DNA from: Streptomyces atratus
GTDB lineage: Bacteria > Actinomycetota > Actinomycetes > Streptomycetales > Streptomycetaceae
NCBI RefSeq assembly: GCF_014648655.1
Contig: NZ_BMRN01000047.1
Coordinates: forward strand, 1-42,148
Direction: 5' to 3'
Length of the DNA stretch: 42,148 bases
How positions within the stretch are numbered: position 1 is the stretch's first letter; each line of letters starts with the position of its first letter. Below, in pieces: positions 1 to 8,460 of the stretch. The notes below the pieces were generated by a model. The model ran no database searches. It saw nothing but the letters and a program-made list of their open reading frames with translations, and had not been told where the DNA came from. Position numbers and translations under genes: made by a program.

Positions 1-103
1 CCACGTCCCGCCCGTCGAGTACGAAGCCAACTACTACATGGAATCCACGAAACCCCAGGTCACAACCACAATCTGAGATCTCTACCGAACCCGGGGCGGT
101 TCA
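1..103 (+). mobile_element. 3' end of an IS3-family element (orfB C-terminus plus terminal repeat)
   Basis: The plus strand encodes the last 24 residues of an IS3-type OrfB transposase (frame from base 2, stop TGA at 74-76). The piece PPVEYEANYY is the usual C-terminal signature of the IS3 integrase subunit. After the stop, the complement of 84-103 reads TGAACCGCCCCGGGTTCGGT, which looks like an IS3-family terminal inverted repeat beginning with TG. Base 103 is therefore the likely outer edge of the element. The rest of the element lies left of the window. Confidence 0.75.
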
Positions 104-434
104 CGTTCTCCGCCTGCAGCTTCTCGTTCTCCTTCTCGGCGGCCGACCTGCCCGGCGGTCCGGTCGGCCTGGCGGCCAGCGCGTCGAGCGCGCCTGCGTC
201 GCGGGCAGTCCGCCAGTCGATGATGTGGGAGTGGTACAGCCCCTCCCGACGTACCAGCGCGCCTTTCGCACCGGGCTCGGCCAGCCGCTCGTACTCCGCC
301 ACGATCCGCAGCTTGTACTCCGCGGTGAAGGATCGCCGCTTCGGCCCGCCCGCACGAGGACTCTGCTTCTTCTTGCCCACGACCTCATCGTCGGCCACAC
401 CGGTGGCCAAGAGATCGGCATTACTCAGCGTCAC
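104..434 (-). pseudogene. IS3-family OrfA fragment, interrupted by the neighbouring IS3 end
   Basis: This minus-strand frame encodes an IS3 OrfA-like protein with the helix-turn-helix start RRSFTAEYKLRIVAEYE and a coiled-coil/leucine-zipper start (EKENEKLQAEN). The match stops exactly where the terminal repeat of the left IS3 element begins, so the target orfA seems to have been cut by insertion of that second element. The residues that follow in frame (NRPGFGRDLRLWL) are read from the inserted repeat and are not family sequence. About 110 codons of genuine OrfA remain, with start ATG at 434. Confidence 0.75.
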
Positions 435-812
435 GCTCGAAAGATCCTGTTCTCGCCCTACTCACAACAGAAGACTCGATTGTCCTCATGTCTCACGAGA
501 GTCTGACAGGGAGGGGCCTTCACCCACCTCGCCTTCATCAGCGCCCATTCAACCTCGACCGCGCCCTGGGCTGACCCGCGGAGCAGCTGCGTTCACTCGT
601 TCAGCCCACCGAGTTCCTGTGCCACGGCAGCGGCCGCCCCTGCGGGATCGGCACCAGCAGGGCACCAGGGCACCGGCTGGGAACTGTTGATGGACAACCT
701 GGCAGGCATCCGTCATAGGGCCCCGACGCCGGAGCAGTGGCCGTGCGAGTGACCGGTTCTCCGCCCATCCTGAAAACGGAAGGGGGTGAGATGACGGAGG
801 GACTGGTGGGAA
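435..812. other. Intergenic stretch, no gene recognised
   Basis: No frame here resembles a known family, and the open frames are high-GC shadows. It must hold the promoter of the ferredoxin/P450 operon that starts at 813, but I see no convincing -35/-10 pair. Confidence 0.5.
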
Positions 813-1022
813 ATGCGGATCGTTGTGGACCTCACGCGTTGCCAGGGCTATGCGCAGTGCGTGTTCCTCGCGCCGGAGGTGTTTCAGCTGCACGGCGAGG
901 AGGGATTGCTGTACGCCCCTGCCGTGGCGGACGGCCAGGCCGAGCGCGTGCGCGAGGCTGCGGCGGCGTGCCCGGTGCAGGCCATCCTCGTCGGCGAGGA
1001 GGTGAGCGCCGGTGACCGGTGA
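813..1022 (+). CDS. Ferredoxin, single [3Fe-4S]-type cluster, P450 partner
   Basis: A 69-residue small acidic ferredoxin. Cysteines occur as CQGYAQC (residues 10 and 16) and C53-P. The position that would be the second Cys of a four-Cys cluster is not a Cys, which is typical of the [3Fe-4S] ferredoxins that serve actinobacterial P450s. It probably passes electrons from the reductase encoded next (11-bp overlap) to the P450 at 2420. The start ATG at 813 is chosen because the frame begins with the family's usual MRIVVDLTRCQGYAQC, with a weak GGTGGG ribosome site just upstream. It would act as a soluble cytoplasmic carrier. Family role is established knowledge; pairing with these two neighbours is inferred from the operon. 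Confidence 0.92.
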   Translation: MRIVVDLTRCQGYAQCVFLAPEVFQLHGEEGLLYAPAVADGQAERVREAAAACPVQAILVGEEVSAGDR

Positions 1023-2385
1023 TCTGCGGGACGGCCGCATCGTCATCGTCGGCGCGTCACTGGCCGGGTTGAGGGCCGCGGAGACGCTGCGTGACGAGGG
1101 ATTCACCGGCTCACTGACCGTGGTCGGGGACGAGCCCTGTCCGCCCTACGACCGGCCTCCGCTGTCCAAGCAGGTACTGCTCGGCCAGGCGGCGGCGGAC
1201 ACCACGGGGCTGCCGATGCGCCGGGACCCGGACGCCGACTGGCTGCTGGGAGTGCGTGCCACCGGCCTGGACCCTCTCGGGAAACGGGTGATGCTGGCCG
1301 ACGGCGAGTCGCTGTCGTACGACCGGCTGCTGATCGCCACCGGGACTCGGGCCCGGCCCTGGCCCAACCCGGAGGAGGCCGCCCTGGACGGAGTGTTCAC
1401 CTTGCGCACCCGCGACGACGCCGCGGGGCTGGCCGAGCGACTGGCCGCCGGGCCGCAGCGGGTGCTGGTGGTCGGCGGCGGCTTCACCGGCTCCGAGATC
1501 GCCTCGGCCTGCCGGGAACGGGGGCTGGATGTCACGGTCACCGAACGCGGACCCGCGCCTCTGGTGGGCGCGCTGGGCGGGACGCTGTCCAAGCTCGCGG
1601 CCGTCATGCAGCGCAATCACGGCGTGGATCTGCGCTGCGGGGTGACGATCACCGCCCTGCGCGGTGACGGGAACGGCCGCTTCATCGGTGCGGAGCTGTC
1701 CGACGGCAGCCGCATCGACGCCGACGTGTGCGTCGCGGCACTGGGGGCGATCCGCAACGTCGAGTGGCTGGCGGACTCCGGACTGGCAGCGGGCCCGCGC
1801 GGAATCGCCTGCGACGCCGGGTGCCGGGCCTTCAACATGTACGGGATCGTCACCGACGACGTCTTCGTGGCCGGCGATGTCTCCCGGTTCCCGCACCCGC
1901 TGTTCGGGTACCAGATGCTCTCCCTGGAGCATTGGGGTAACGCGGTCGCGCAGGCCGAGGTCGCGGCCCACAACATGGTCAATCCGGGGCCCCTGCGGCG
2001 CCCGCACCTTGCCCTCCCGACGTTCTGGTCGACCCAATTCGGGCTCAACATCAAGTCGGTGGGTGTGCCTACCTTCTCCGACCACGTGGTCATCGCCCAA
2101 GGCTCTCTCGAGGCGCGCCGTCTGACGATGGTCTACGGATACCAGGGGCGGGTCACCGCCGCCGTCACCGTCAACATGGCCAAGTCGCTCGACTACTACA
2201 CGCACCTGATCGAGACTGCTGCTTCATTCCCGCCCCCGCCCGGCGCGGCGGACCGTGCGATCGCGGCCGACATCCCGATTCCGTCCGACGTGCCGGATCC
2301 GAAGCAACTGTCCCACGGCCCCACCGTGGCGCTCACCGGTTACCTGCCCGACCGCCGACTGACCGTAGTGCAGCCCACCGGCTGA
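1012..2385 (+). CDS. FAD/NAD(P)H-dependent ferredoxin reductase
   Basis: A 457-residue flavoprotein of the rubredoxin/putidaredoxin reductase type. The N-terminus carries the FAD dinucleotide fold (IVIVGASLAGLRAAETL, residues about 10-26), then the conserved YDRPPLSK segment, a second GxGxxG-like NAD(P)H fold (VLVVGGGFTGSEIAS, about 150-164), and a late FAD contact (DVFVAGDV, about 282-289). The reductase moves electrons from NAD(P)H to the small ferredoxin encoded just before it. The GTG start at 1012 overlaps the ferredoxin stop, which indicates translational coupling. The length is slightly above the common 400-420, with extra residues at the C-terminus. Confidence in the family is high; the exact electron acceptor is inferred. 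Confidence 0.93.
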   Translation: MTGDLRDGRIVIVGASLAGLRAAETLRDEGFTGSLTVVGDEPCPPYDRPPLSKQVLLGQAAADTTGLPMRRDPDADWLLGVRATGLDPLGKRVMLADGESLSYDRLLIATGTRARPWPNPEEAALDGVFTLRTRDDAAGLAERLAAGPQRVLVVGGGFTGSEIASACRERGLDVTVTERGPAPLVGALGGTLSKLAAVMQRNHGVDLRCGVTITALRGDGNGRFIGAELSDGSRIDADVCVAALGAIRNVEWLADSGLAAGPRGIACDAGCRAFNMYGIVTDDVFVAGDVSRFPHPLFGYQMLSLEHWGNAVAQAEVAAHNMVNPGPLRRPHLALPTFWSTQFGLNIKSVGVPTFSDHVVIAQGSLEARRLTMVYGYQGRVTAAVTVNMAKSLDYYTHLIETAASFPPPPGAADRAIAADIPIPSDVPDPKQLSHGPTVALTGYLPDRRLTVVQPTG

Positions 2386-2419
2386 CCCACGTCCCGCCCC
2401 ACCACGAGGAGCCGTACGC

Positions 2420-3604
2420 ATGACAGCCGACACCCTCCTGGCACGGATCACTGACTACGCCAACCGCCCCGACCCCTGGGCACTGTACGCGAAACTCCGC
2501 GAGGCCGGCCCCGTGGTGCGGCAGGCAGACGGCAGCTACGTGGTCGGCACCTACCACGAGATCGCCGCTCTGCTCCACGACCCACGGATGAGTGTTGATC
2601 CCCGCATCCGTGGCAAGGCGACACACAAGCCGCCGTTCCTGCGGCTCGACGACCCCGAGCACCACAGGCTGCGCACCCTGGCCATGCGGCCGTTCGGCCC
2701 GCCGCACAGCCCGGGCCGGGTCGATGCCATGCGCGGCGAGATCGCCCGGATCACCGAGGAACTGATGGAGGTCTTTCAGCCGGGCCGACAGGTCGACGTC
2801 GTCGACGATTTCGCCTACCCGCTGCCCGTCACGGTGATCTGCCGGCTGCTCGGGGTGCCGCGCGAGGACGAGCCGCTGTTCAGGGAATGGTCCGACGCGC
2901 TGGTCGCGTCCGCCGATGTCAGGCCCGAAGAGGACTCCACCGAGCGGGACCGGGCAGGCGACCAGGCGCGGATCGAGATGGGCCGGTACCTGGTGGACCT
3001 CGCCGAGCAGCGCCGTGGCCACCCGAGCGACGACATGCTTTCCGCCTTCGTCAATGAGCCGGATCCGGCCCTGCGGCTCACCGCCGAGGAACTCGCGGAA
3101 ACCGCCGTGCTGCTGCTCATCGCGGGACACGAGACCACGGTCAACCTGATCACCAACGGGGTGCTCACCCTGCTGCGCCACCCAGAGCATCTGGACCAGC
3201 TGCGCCGAGACCCCGACCTGCTGCCGCGAGCGGTGGAGGAACTGCTGCGCTACGAGCCCCCGGTCCACATGCGCGAGCGCATCCCCCTCGCCGACATCGA
3301 CGTCGCCGGCACCACGATCCCCCAAGGCGCGTCCGTTGTACTGGTGCTGGCCTCAGGCAACCGCGACCCCAAGCGGTTCCAGGAGCCCGACCGGTTCGAC
3401 CCGACCCGCCCCGACAACGAGCACCTCGGCTTCGGCAGCGGTATCCACCTGTGCTACGGCGCACCGCTCGCCCGCATCGAAGCCCAGGCCGCGCTCGGCG
3501 CGCTGCTTCCCCACCTCGGCACGGCACGCCTGGTCCAGGACCCGCCCCCTTACCGGCAGAACGCCATGCTCCGTGGACCCCGCCACCTGCCCATCCAACT
3601 TTGA
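2420..3604 (+). CDS. Cytochrome P450
   Basis: A 394-residue bacterial class I P450 with all hallmark motifs: I-helix AGHETT (about residues 235-240), K-helix ExxR as EELLR followed by YEPP, and the haem loop FGSGIHLCYGAPLAR with the axial Cys. Length is normal for a soluble actinobacterial CYP. It is the third gene of a self-contained ferredoxin, reductase and P450 operon (34-bp gap after the reductase, ribosome site GAGGAG before ATG 2420). Such three-gene sets are uncommon next to one another because most streptomycete P450s borrow reductases. No substrate, biosynthetic gene cluster or regulator is visible nearby, so the substrate is unknown. Confidence 0.95.
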   Translation: MTADTLLARITDYANRPDPWALYAKLREAGPVVRQADGSYVVGTYHEIAALLHDPRMSVDPRIRGKATHKPPFLRLDDPEHHRLRTLAMRPFGPPHSPGRVDAMRGEIARITEELMEVFQPGRQVDVVDDFAYPLPVTVICRLLGVPREDEPLFREWSDALVASADVRPEEDSTERDRAGDQARIEMGRYLVDLAEQRRGHPSDDMLSAFVNEPDPALRLTAEELAETAVLLLIAGHETTVNLITNGVLTLLRHPEHLDQLRRDPDLLPRAVEELLRYEPPVHMRERIPLADIDVAGTTIPQGASVVLVLASGNRDPKRFQEPDRFDPTRPDNEHLGFGSGIHLCYGAPLARIEAQAALGALLPHLGTARLVQDPPPYRQNAMLRGPRHLPIQL

Positions 3605-3609
3605 GGCTG

Positions 3610-3760
3610 CGTGGCGGCAGACAGCAGGCCCGACCATCTAGTCCGCCAGACTGGCCTGATCCGCATCGACCTGACCTGCTGGTTCGAGACCGGCTCGACG
3701 GCGGTGGCGGTGTGGGTGGACTTGTGTGGGTCGACACCGAGCGGACAACGGGGACAGCCA
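3610..3760 (-). pseudogene. IS110-family transposase N-terminal fragment
   Basis: The complement encodes LGVDPHKSTHTATAVEP followed by SNQQV and RI, which is the start of the DEDD transposase domain of IS110-type elements (the first catalytic Asp lies in the VDPHK motif). After about 40 codons the similarity is lost. The catalytic core and C-terminus are absent, so this is a dead fragment. The flank to about 3985 holds nothing else I recognise. Confidence 0.7.
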
Positions 3761-3985
3761 CGGTCGACACGCCGACTTCCGGAACCAACCTGGCCGGGAC
3801 ACGCCTCTGTTGAGTCAGACCGCGGACGGACACCGGACCGGCGACATACCCCGGGAGAGCCAGCCCCGAAGAGCGGCTGACGGTTCACGAGTCACCCGGA
3901 CCGGCGTCCTACGGCACGCTACGAGCGGCCAACCCGACCGCGTCCCGCTTTCCCCATATAAGTCGGCCCCCTCTGTGTCAAGGCC

Positions 3986-4159
3986 CTACTGTCCGGACTT
4001 CTTCAGCCGCTCAGCCGCCTTTGCTGCGGTCTCCTGGGCCTTTCCCGTCATTTGCTCGCCGCGGCCCTCTGCCTGCATGCGCTCGTCGCCCAAGGCACCG
4101 CCAGCGGTTTCCTTCAGCTTGCCCTTGACCTGCTTGGCTTTCGCCTTTCCCTTACCCAT
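3986..4159 (-). CDS. csbD: CsbD-family stress protein
   Basis: A 57-residue, highly charged, hydrophilic protein beginning MGKGKAKAKQVKGKLKETAG and continuing QAEGRGEQMTGKAQE, the pattern of CsbD/YjbJ proteins. These are strongly induced by general stress in many bacteria, but their biochemical role is not settled. Start at 4159 is preferred over the upstream in-frame Met at 4177 because of the GGAAG ribosome site and the conserved MGKGKAK beginning. A related intact gene follows gvpK (24313) and a decayed, closer relative lies at 27320-27449. The upstream region is shared with that decayed copy. Confidence 0.88.
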   Translation of the reverse strand: MGKGKAKAKQVKGKLKETAGGALGDERMQAEGRGEQMTGKAQETAAKAAERLKKSGQ

Positions 4160-4440
4160 GACACTTCCGTCCTTCACTGTGAGGGGGTTGACGTCTCCAC
4201 CTTGCGCCGGTCAATCTGAGGCCGCAATCGGTGAGGTGTCGCCGTAGGGCGGCGCTCTAGCCGGTCGGGCAGTTCGTGGATCCCAGGACCTGGCCCCAGG
4301 GGGCAGCTCCGCATCTGGCTGGGAGTCGGGTTCGGACCTGATCCGGACGGCAGTTGCGGGTCGTGGGGCGCCGGAATTCGGCCTACCGACGACGGGTCTC
4401 GGGGCCTCTCCTGGATGAACATGGATGAACGCCGGGAACA
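4160..4440. repeat. Copy A of a duplicated csbD locus (upstream region and Pro-rich frame)
   Basis: Read on the minus strand, the 80 bases before the csbD start align with those before the broken csbD at 27449. Shared blocks include ACCGATTGCGGCC, CGGCGCAAGGTG and ACGTCA. Further upstream (about 4310-4430) a Pro/Arg-rich minus-strand frame matches the Pro-rich frame at 27587-27760 at both DNA level (TTGCGGGTCGTG is shared) and protein level (the piece PHDPQ occurs in both). The two loci are therefore copies of one ancestral segment. Confidence 0.65.
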
Positions 4441-5024
4441 GCAGCCTCATCTGCCTGCTCAGCGCGTGTACGGAGGAACAGCACAGCGGCTTCCTGCTTC
4501 GGCTTCTCGCTGTACGCTCGCCGCTGGCGCGCCGGACGCGCATGCTGGTCAAGACATCCGATGGAATCTTCTACGGCGAGGTACTCAAGTGGGCTGCGCC
4601 AGGCCCGGCTACTGGGAGGTCCGCTACGAGACGGCGGCGTCGCGATCCGGGACGTCGGCAGCGTGGCAGCCCGCCCGGATCGTACCGGCCGGTTCGATGC
4701 TGAGCGGCGAGCGGACGAGTCCGCGCTGGAGTCTCTACTTCCCCGTACCGAATGCTGGCACGGCGGGGGTGGCCCCCGGCATGGCGGCGGAAACATGCCG
4801 GGTGGTGGAGGGCGATCACCGCAACAGCCTTGTCGTGCGGCCCCCGCGGCGCGGTCTTCGGCGCCGAGTCTCCACGCAGCCCCTTGATCATCACTGCGGC
4901 GATTGAGCTCCGGCCCTGCGCTGTTTCCGGTCGGCCCCCGCGGGCCGGGAGGCCTGGCAGGGCCGCAATGGGCGCAAGGCAACAGCGCTCCCGGCGGACC
5001 GTTCCATCCCGAAAGGACCTGAGA
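4441..5024. other. Long intergenic region without a recognised gene
   Basis: Open frames exist on both strands but none resembles a family, and codon use is not consistent in any of them. The last bases contain the GAAAGGA ribosome site for the gene at 5025. I see nothing else I can name. Confidence 0.4.
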
Positions 5025-5594
5025 ATGTCTGACAACGACGTGAGCATGAGGAGGGTCCTGGCAATCGTCACGAACTACGGCGTTGAGCAGGACGAACTTC
5101 TGGTGCCCCTCGAACACCTGCGGAGCTGGGGCGCCGACGTGGACGTCGCTGCCGTGTCGGCGGACGATATTCAGACCCTGGTCGGCGACAGGGCTCCCGG
5201 CAAGACCATCCGACCCGAACTCACTCTGAACGACGTTGACCCGGCCGATTACGACCTACTGCTCGTGCCAGGTGGCACGTTGAACGCCGATACTCTTCGT
5301 CGGCAGGAATCGGCAACGGAGATCGTCCGTTCCTTCACGTCGTCCGGTCGCCCCGTAGCGGCCATCGGCCACGGACCCTGGACCTTGGTCGAAGCGGGTG
5401 TCATCAAAGGTAAGAGACTCACGTCCTACCGCTCGCTGAGGACAGACATCGCCAATGCCGGTGGTGAATGGGACGACGAGCCGGTCATCAAGGACGACTC
5501 CCACGGCTGGACGCTCATCACCTCGCGCAACCCAGACGATCTGGAGCCCTTCCTGCAAGAGATCGACGCGGCGCTCGCCGTAGATACCCACTGA
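5025..5594 (+). CDS. DJ-1/PfpI-superfamily protein lacking the catalytic cysteine
   Basis: A 189-residue protein with the DJ-1/PfpI (type 1 glutamine amidotransferase-like) fold. It has an N-terminal VLAIVTNYGVEQDEL strand with the conserved Glu, the LLLVPGGTLNADTLR segment, and the nucleophile elbow. The elbow reads AAIGHGPW where the family has AICHGPW, so the Cys codon is a Gly codon (GGC) while the following His and the rest of the motif are kept. Family members act as deglycases, chaperones or peptidases through that Cys, so this one is probably catalytically inactive or has a changed role. ATG 5025 is chosen for its ribosome site GAAAGGA. It is monocistronic, with IS-rich neighbours. 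Confidence 0.88.
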   Translation: MSDNDVSMRRVLAIVTNYGVEQDELLVPLEHLRSWGADVDVAAVSADDIQTLVGDRAPGKTIRPELTLNDVDPADYDLLLVPGGTLNADTLRRQESATEIVRSFTSSGRPVAAIGHGPWTLVEAGVIKGKRLTSYRSLRTDIANAGGEWDDEPVIKDDSHGWTLITSRNPDDLEPFLQEIDAALAVDTH

Positions 5595-6338
5595 GCGGAC
5601 CGGTAGACCGGTCCCCGCCGCGCGCCTCCGGCTCACGGGAGGACTCATCCATGCCAGCGTACAAACGGATCACAGGCCACCATACGGGTCTCGTCAGGCG
5701 CACCTGCAACAGCTCCAGATCGGGGTCGAAGTGCCGTATGGCGATTTCCGCACCGCGGGAGATCGCGGTCAGCCTCCTCCTGCTGCCGCACCTGCCCTCC
5801 ACGCCTCGATGTAGCCGCCCCCGCTCCCATGCCGGTGTCCTCTCGTGAGACTCCGCAGGTCAGCCGCTTGTCCCTCGCGGCTGTCCCTAAGGATTCGGAC
5901 ACGATCGTGAGACTGACCGGCTGGACACGACGTGAGACACCGCGAGAAGCCACAAGTCACAGCGTCGCCGTAGGACACGAGCGGCGAGACCCTATGTGTG
6001 TCGGGAAGCGGACCGGAGCACTGGGGAAGAGTGCCAACGCCCCGCGCAGGGAGTCGGGGCGCAACCGGGCCACCGCCCGTAAACCGATCCTCATGCGGCG
6101 CGGGTGTGACCGCATACGGAGACGCAGCGCACCACAGCGGGCTGAGCGCGGTATCCGGACGACAGAGACGGCAGGCCAGTGCGCTGTCCTCGGCAGGCAG
6201 GCTCACTGCCAGCTCGCGCGACGGCCTTCGCCAAGGCCCTGCTCGACCGTCCAGCCCAAGGGTGGGGACGGGGGCTGGCGTACGGTATGCACGCTTGGCG
6301 CCTTTCCTCTCCCTTCCGCCAGCGGCGGGTCGCTGTCG
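5595..6338. other. Intergenic region, no gene recognised
   Basis: About 740 bases between the convergent ends of the DJ-1-like gene and the VOC pseudogene. A short plus frame starts at 5651 behind a GGGAGGA site (MPAYKRITGHHTG...), but its continuation does not look coding and I cannot match it. It may be the remnant of a lost gene. Confidence 0.4.
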
Positions 6339-7104
6339 TCAGGTGTCGGACACAGTGAAGAGGGCGCCATCGGAGTCGCGGATGACGAAGGCGTCGTTTG
6401 AGACATCGGCGAGTGAGGGAACCGGTGAGGATTCGCCCCTGGCAGCAACGGCGGCCGCCGCGGCCTGCTTGCTGCTCTGGACACGGAAGTCCACGATCCA
6501 CGGGCCGGATTCTCGGGTCCGGGTCGATACCTCCGCCGCGCAGGGTGGCGACGGTGTGTCCCACGGCCTGGATGAGGACGTGGTCCTGCGCGTAGTCGAC
6601 CGTGCAACCGCCGGGCGGTTGGGCCCAGTCGAAGATCTCCGCGTAGAAGATGGTGGCCTCGAACGCGTCGCGGGTCTGCAGGTCCAGCCGGGCTGGAGCA
6701 CTGCCCCGCCCCACGGACCAGAACAGGCCCGGGCCTTCCCAGAATCCGAACACGGCACCGTCACGGTCGGCAGCGATCCCGACGCGGTCCTCGCCCAGGG
6801 GAAGCGGCCCCACGGCGAGCGTGGCGCCGCGCTCGCCGATCCGGACCGCCGTCTCATCCGCGTTCTTGACGGCGAAGTACGGGGCCCAATCGGCTGGAGG
6901 GCCACCAGCTGAGCAGCATCCGATTCCGGCGACCGGTTCACCGCAGGCCAGAGCCACCGAAAAGTTGCTGCCCAGGATGCTCTCCCGGAACATCCAGTCC
7001 ATGACATCGGTATAGAAGGACTGTGCTGCGCGCAGATCCTGCGCCATCAGATTCACCCAGCAGGGCGCGCCGGTCACCGGCCTGATCTTTTCGAGGGTCG
7101 GCAT
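6339..7104 (-). pseudogene. VOC/glyoxalase-family two-domain protein, single frameshift
   Basis: The minus strand encodes a tandem VOC (vicinal oxygen chelate) protein of about 255 residues. Domain 1 starts GAPCWVNLMAQDLRAAQSFY, and domain 2 carries PARLDLQTRDAFEATIFYAE. The frame from ATG 7104 is intact to about 6520, where the coding sense jumps to another frame. The continuation is SGPWIVDFRV through AFVIRDSDGALFTVSDT to the stop at 6339. In the unshifted frame the protein runs on into unrelated sequence to 6091. One indel in the run near 6515-6525 would restore the full family length. Members are often small-molecule dioxygenase- or lyase-like, and no substrate can be named. It is either a recent pseudogene or a sequencing error. 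Confidence 0.8.
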
Positions 7105-7157
7105 TCGATACCGCTCCGGCTGTGTGACGGGCAGCGAGGCATGTTGGCGGCCTGGGG

Positions 7158-7721
7158 TCAGCCTTTGGTCGTGCGGCCGCTGAGCAGGTCGCGTACGCGG
7201 TCCACCAGCCCGGCCCCGGGCACGAGCAGCTTGTTGGCGGGCGGGGTGTTCGGGAGCGAGGGGTGGGGGCGGGTGGGGGTCATCTCCTTGGCCCGGCGCA
7301 CCAGCCGCCCCAGCTCGTCCAGCTTCTCGGGTGGGAGGGACGCCGCGAGTCTCGGGAACAGTTCGTGCTCCTCCTCGCGAACGTGGGAGGCGACCGCGAA
7401 CTTCAGCTTCGCGACGATGTCGTTGAACTGCGGATCAACGGCGTGCAGGTCTTCGAGATCCTTGAGCATCTGCTCGACCTTGGCATGATCGGCGAGTTCC
7501 TTGTCCGCCAGTGCCGCACCGTCCGATACGTGATTGCGTACCGCCGGATACAGGTGCAACTCCTCGGCAACCGAGTGCCGTACCAGTTCCGCAGTCAGCC
7601 GGTCCGCCAGTTCGCGCCGCTGCGGATGGTCGACGGGCTGCGCTTCGATCTGCGTGAACAGTGCCTCCAGCTCACGATGATCGGCCGTGAGCTCCGCGAT
7701 CACATTGCCGCCGTGTCCCAT
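7158..7721 (-). CDS. Hemerythrin HHE-domain protein
   Basis: A 187-residue protein with an N-terminal four-helix hemerythrin-like bundle. Iron ligands are visible in DHRELE (residues about 14-19), RHSVAEELHLYP, LADHAKVEQ and SHVREEEHELFP. The C-terminal 50 residues are a Pro-rich linker and a short basic tail. Such proteins bind a di-iron centre and are linked to oxygen, nitric oxide or peroxide handling. Start ATG 7721 (MGHGGNVIAELT) fits the family and has an AGGAAAGGGA ribosome site. A Met 10 codons upstream lacks one. It is a single gene, divergent from the sequence that follows. Confidence 0.9.
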   Translation of the reverse strand: MGHGGNVIAELTADHRELEALFTQIEAQPVDHPQRRELADRLTAELVRHSVAEELHLYPAVRNHVSDGAALADKELADHAKVEQMLKDLEDLHAVDPQFNDIVAKLKFAVASHVREEEHELFPRLAASLPPEKLDELGRLVRRAKEMTPTRPHPSLPNTPPANKLLVPGAGLVDRVRDLLSGRTTKG

Positions 7722-8460
7722 GACAGTCCCTTTCCTCTTTCTCGGGTTCATCGCCCCTCAGAAGGAGGGTGCAGACGCCCAGACAACAGGCCATGGACGC
7801 AAAACCTGCGCCCTTCGCGCGAAGACAGACCCGGCACTCACCTCCCCGGCACAGCCACATCAGGGCCCACACTGCTGCTGCCCCTGGTTTCCTGGGGCCG
7901 ACCGGGATTACGGCTACTCGTGACGGTGGGCGTCGGCTCCGCGCGGCGGTGGCAGGGTCATGCCCTCACACTGGCCCCGACCACGCTCCACCGCGCGTCA
8001 CCATCACAGTGCCCGCGCCCGATCCCGCACCGCCGGCCAAGGCGCCATCCGGACATACATCAGGCACATGGCTCATCAGTGGGCGTCGTTTGATGTTGAT
8101 TCGTGATGGGTATTTCGACCCGCTTTCCCGTATTCATCGCCAACGTGCACAGCCTGAAATGCTGGAAGCTCCGCACTGGCGGGAATCTTCCGCCCCATTA
8201 CTAAACCAGACGGAATCCAGTGCCGAGAAGTGGATTTAACAGGCACACAGGTCGGCGCCCGGAAGGCTGTGAAGGCGCACGTAAGGTGTAAATCAACCCG
8301 AAGAACGTTGGCCGCAGGAGTGACTTAGCACCACAATCCATCCCTAAACGCCCACTGAGAGGGCGGTTTGTGATTCTTTGAGTGGTTCTGTCATCGCCTG
8401 ATGGTGTGGGTGCGAGCGGAATCTGCTGGTCTGCGGCCGGTGGTCTGCTGGTGTGGCGGG
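7722..8460. other. Long gene-free region between hemerythrin and an IS5 remnant
   Basis: About 740 bases with no recognisable gene. Bases 8090-8340 are clearly less GC-rich than the surroundings and contain the promoter-like motif listed separately. The outer boundary of the IS5 element must lie near 8345, where the sequence becomes GC-rich again, but I could not identify its terminal repeat with confidence. Confidence 0.45.
8088..8113 (+). promoter_or_regulatory. SigmaB/SigF-type promoter match, orphan
   Basis: GTTT at 8088-8091, a 16-base spacer, then GGGTAT at 8108-8113. This fits the actinomycete stress-sigma consensus GNNT-N14-16-GGGTAY exactly. No plus-strand gene follows before the IS5 remnant at 8461, so the promoter's own gene may have been lost or displaced. 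Confidence 0.5.

Noticed and set aside
220..690. Plus-strand open frame over the IS3 remnant
   Set aside because: Shadow of the minus-strand orfA; no family features or ribosome site.
1111..2205. 364-codon minus-strand open frame
   Set aside because: Antisense to the ferredoxin reductase; a typical high-GC shadow.
4383..5117. Long minus-strand open frame before the DJ-1-like gene
   Set aside because: Overlaps the true start of that gene in antisense and has no recognisable motif or steady codon bias.
8395..8460. Start of the IS5 transposase at 8401
   Set aside because: The family start is at GTG 8461; the upstream residues are not conserved.
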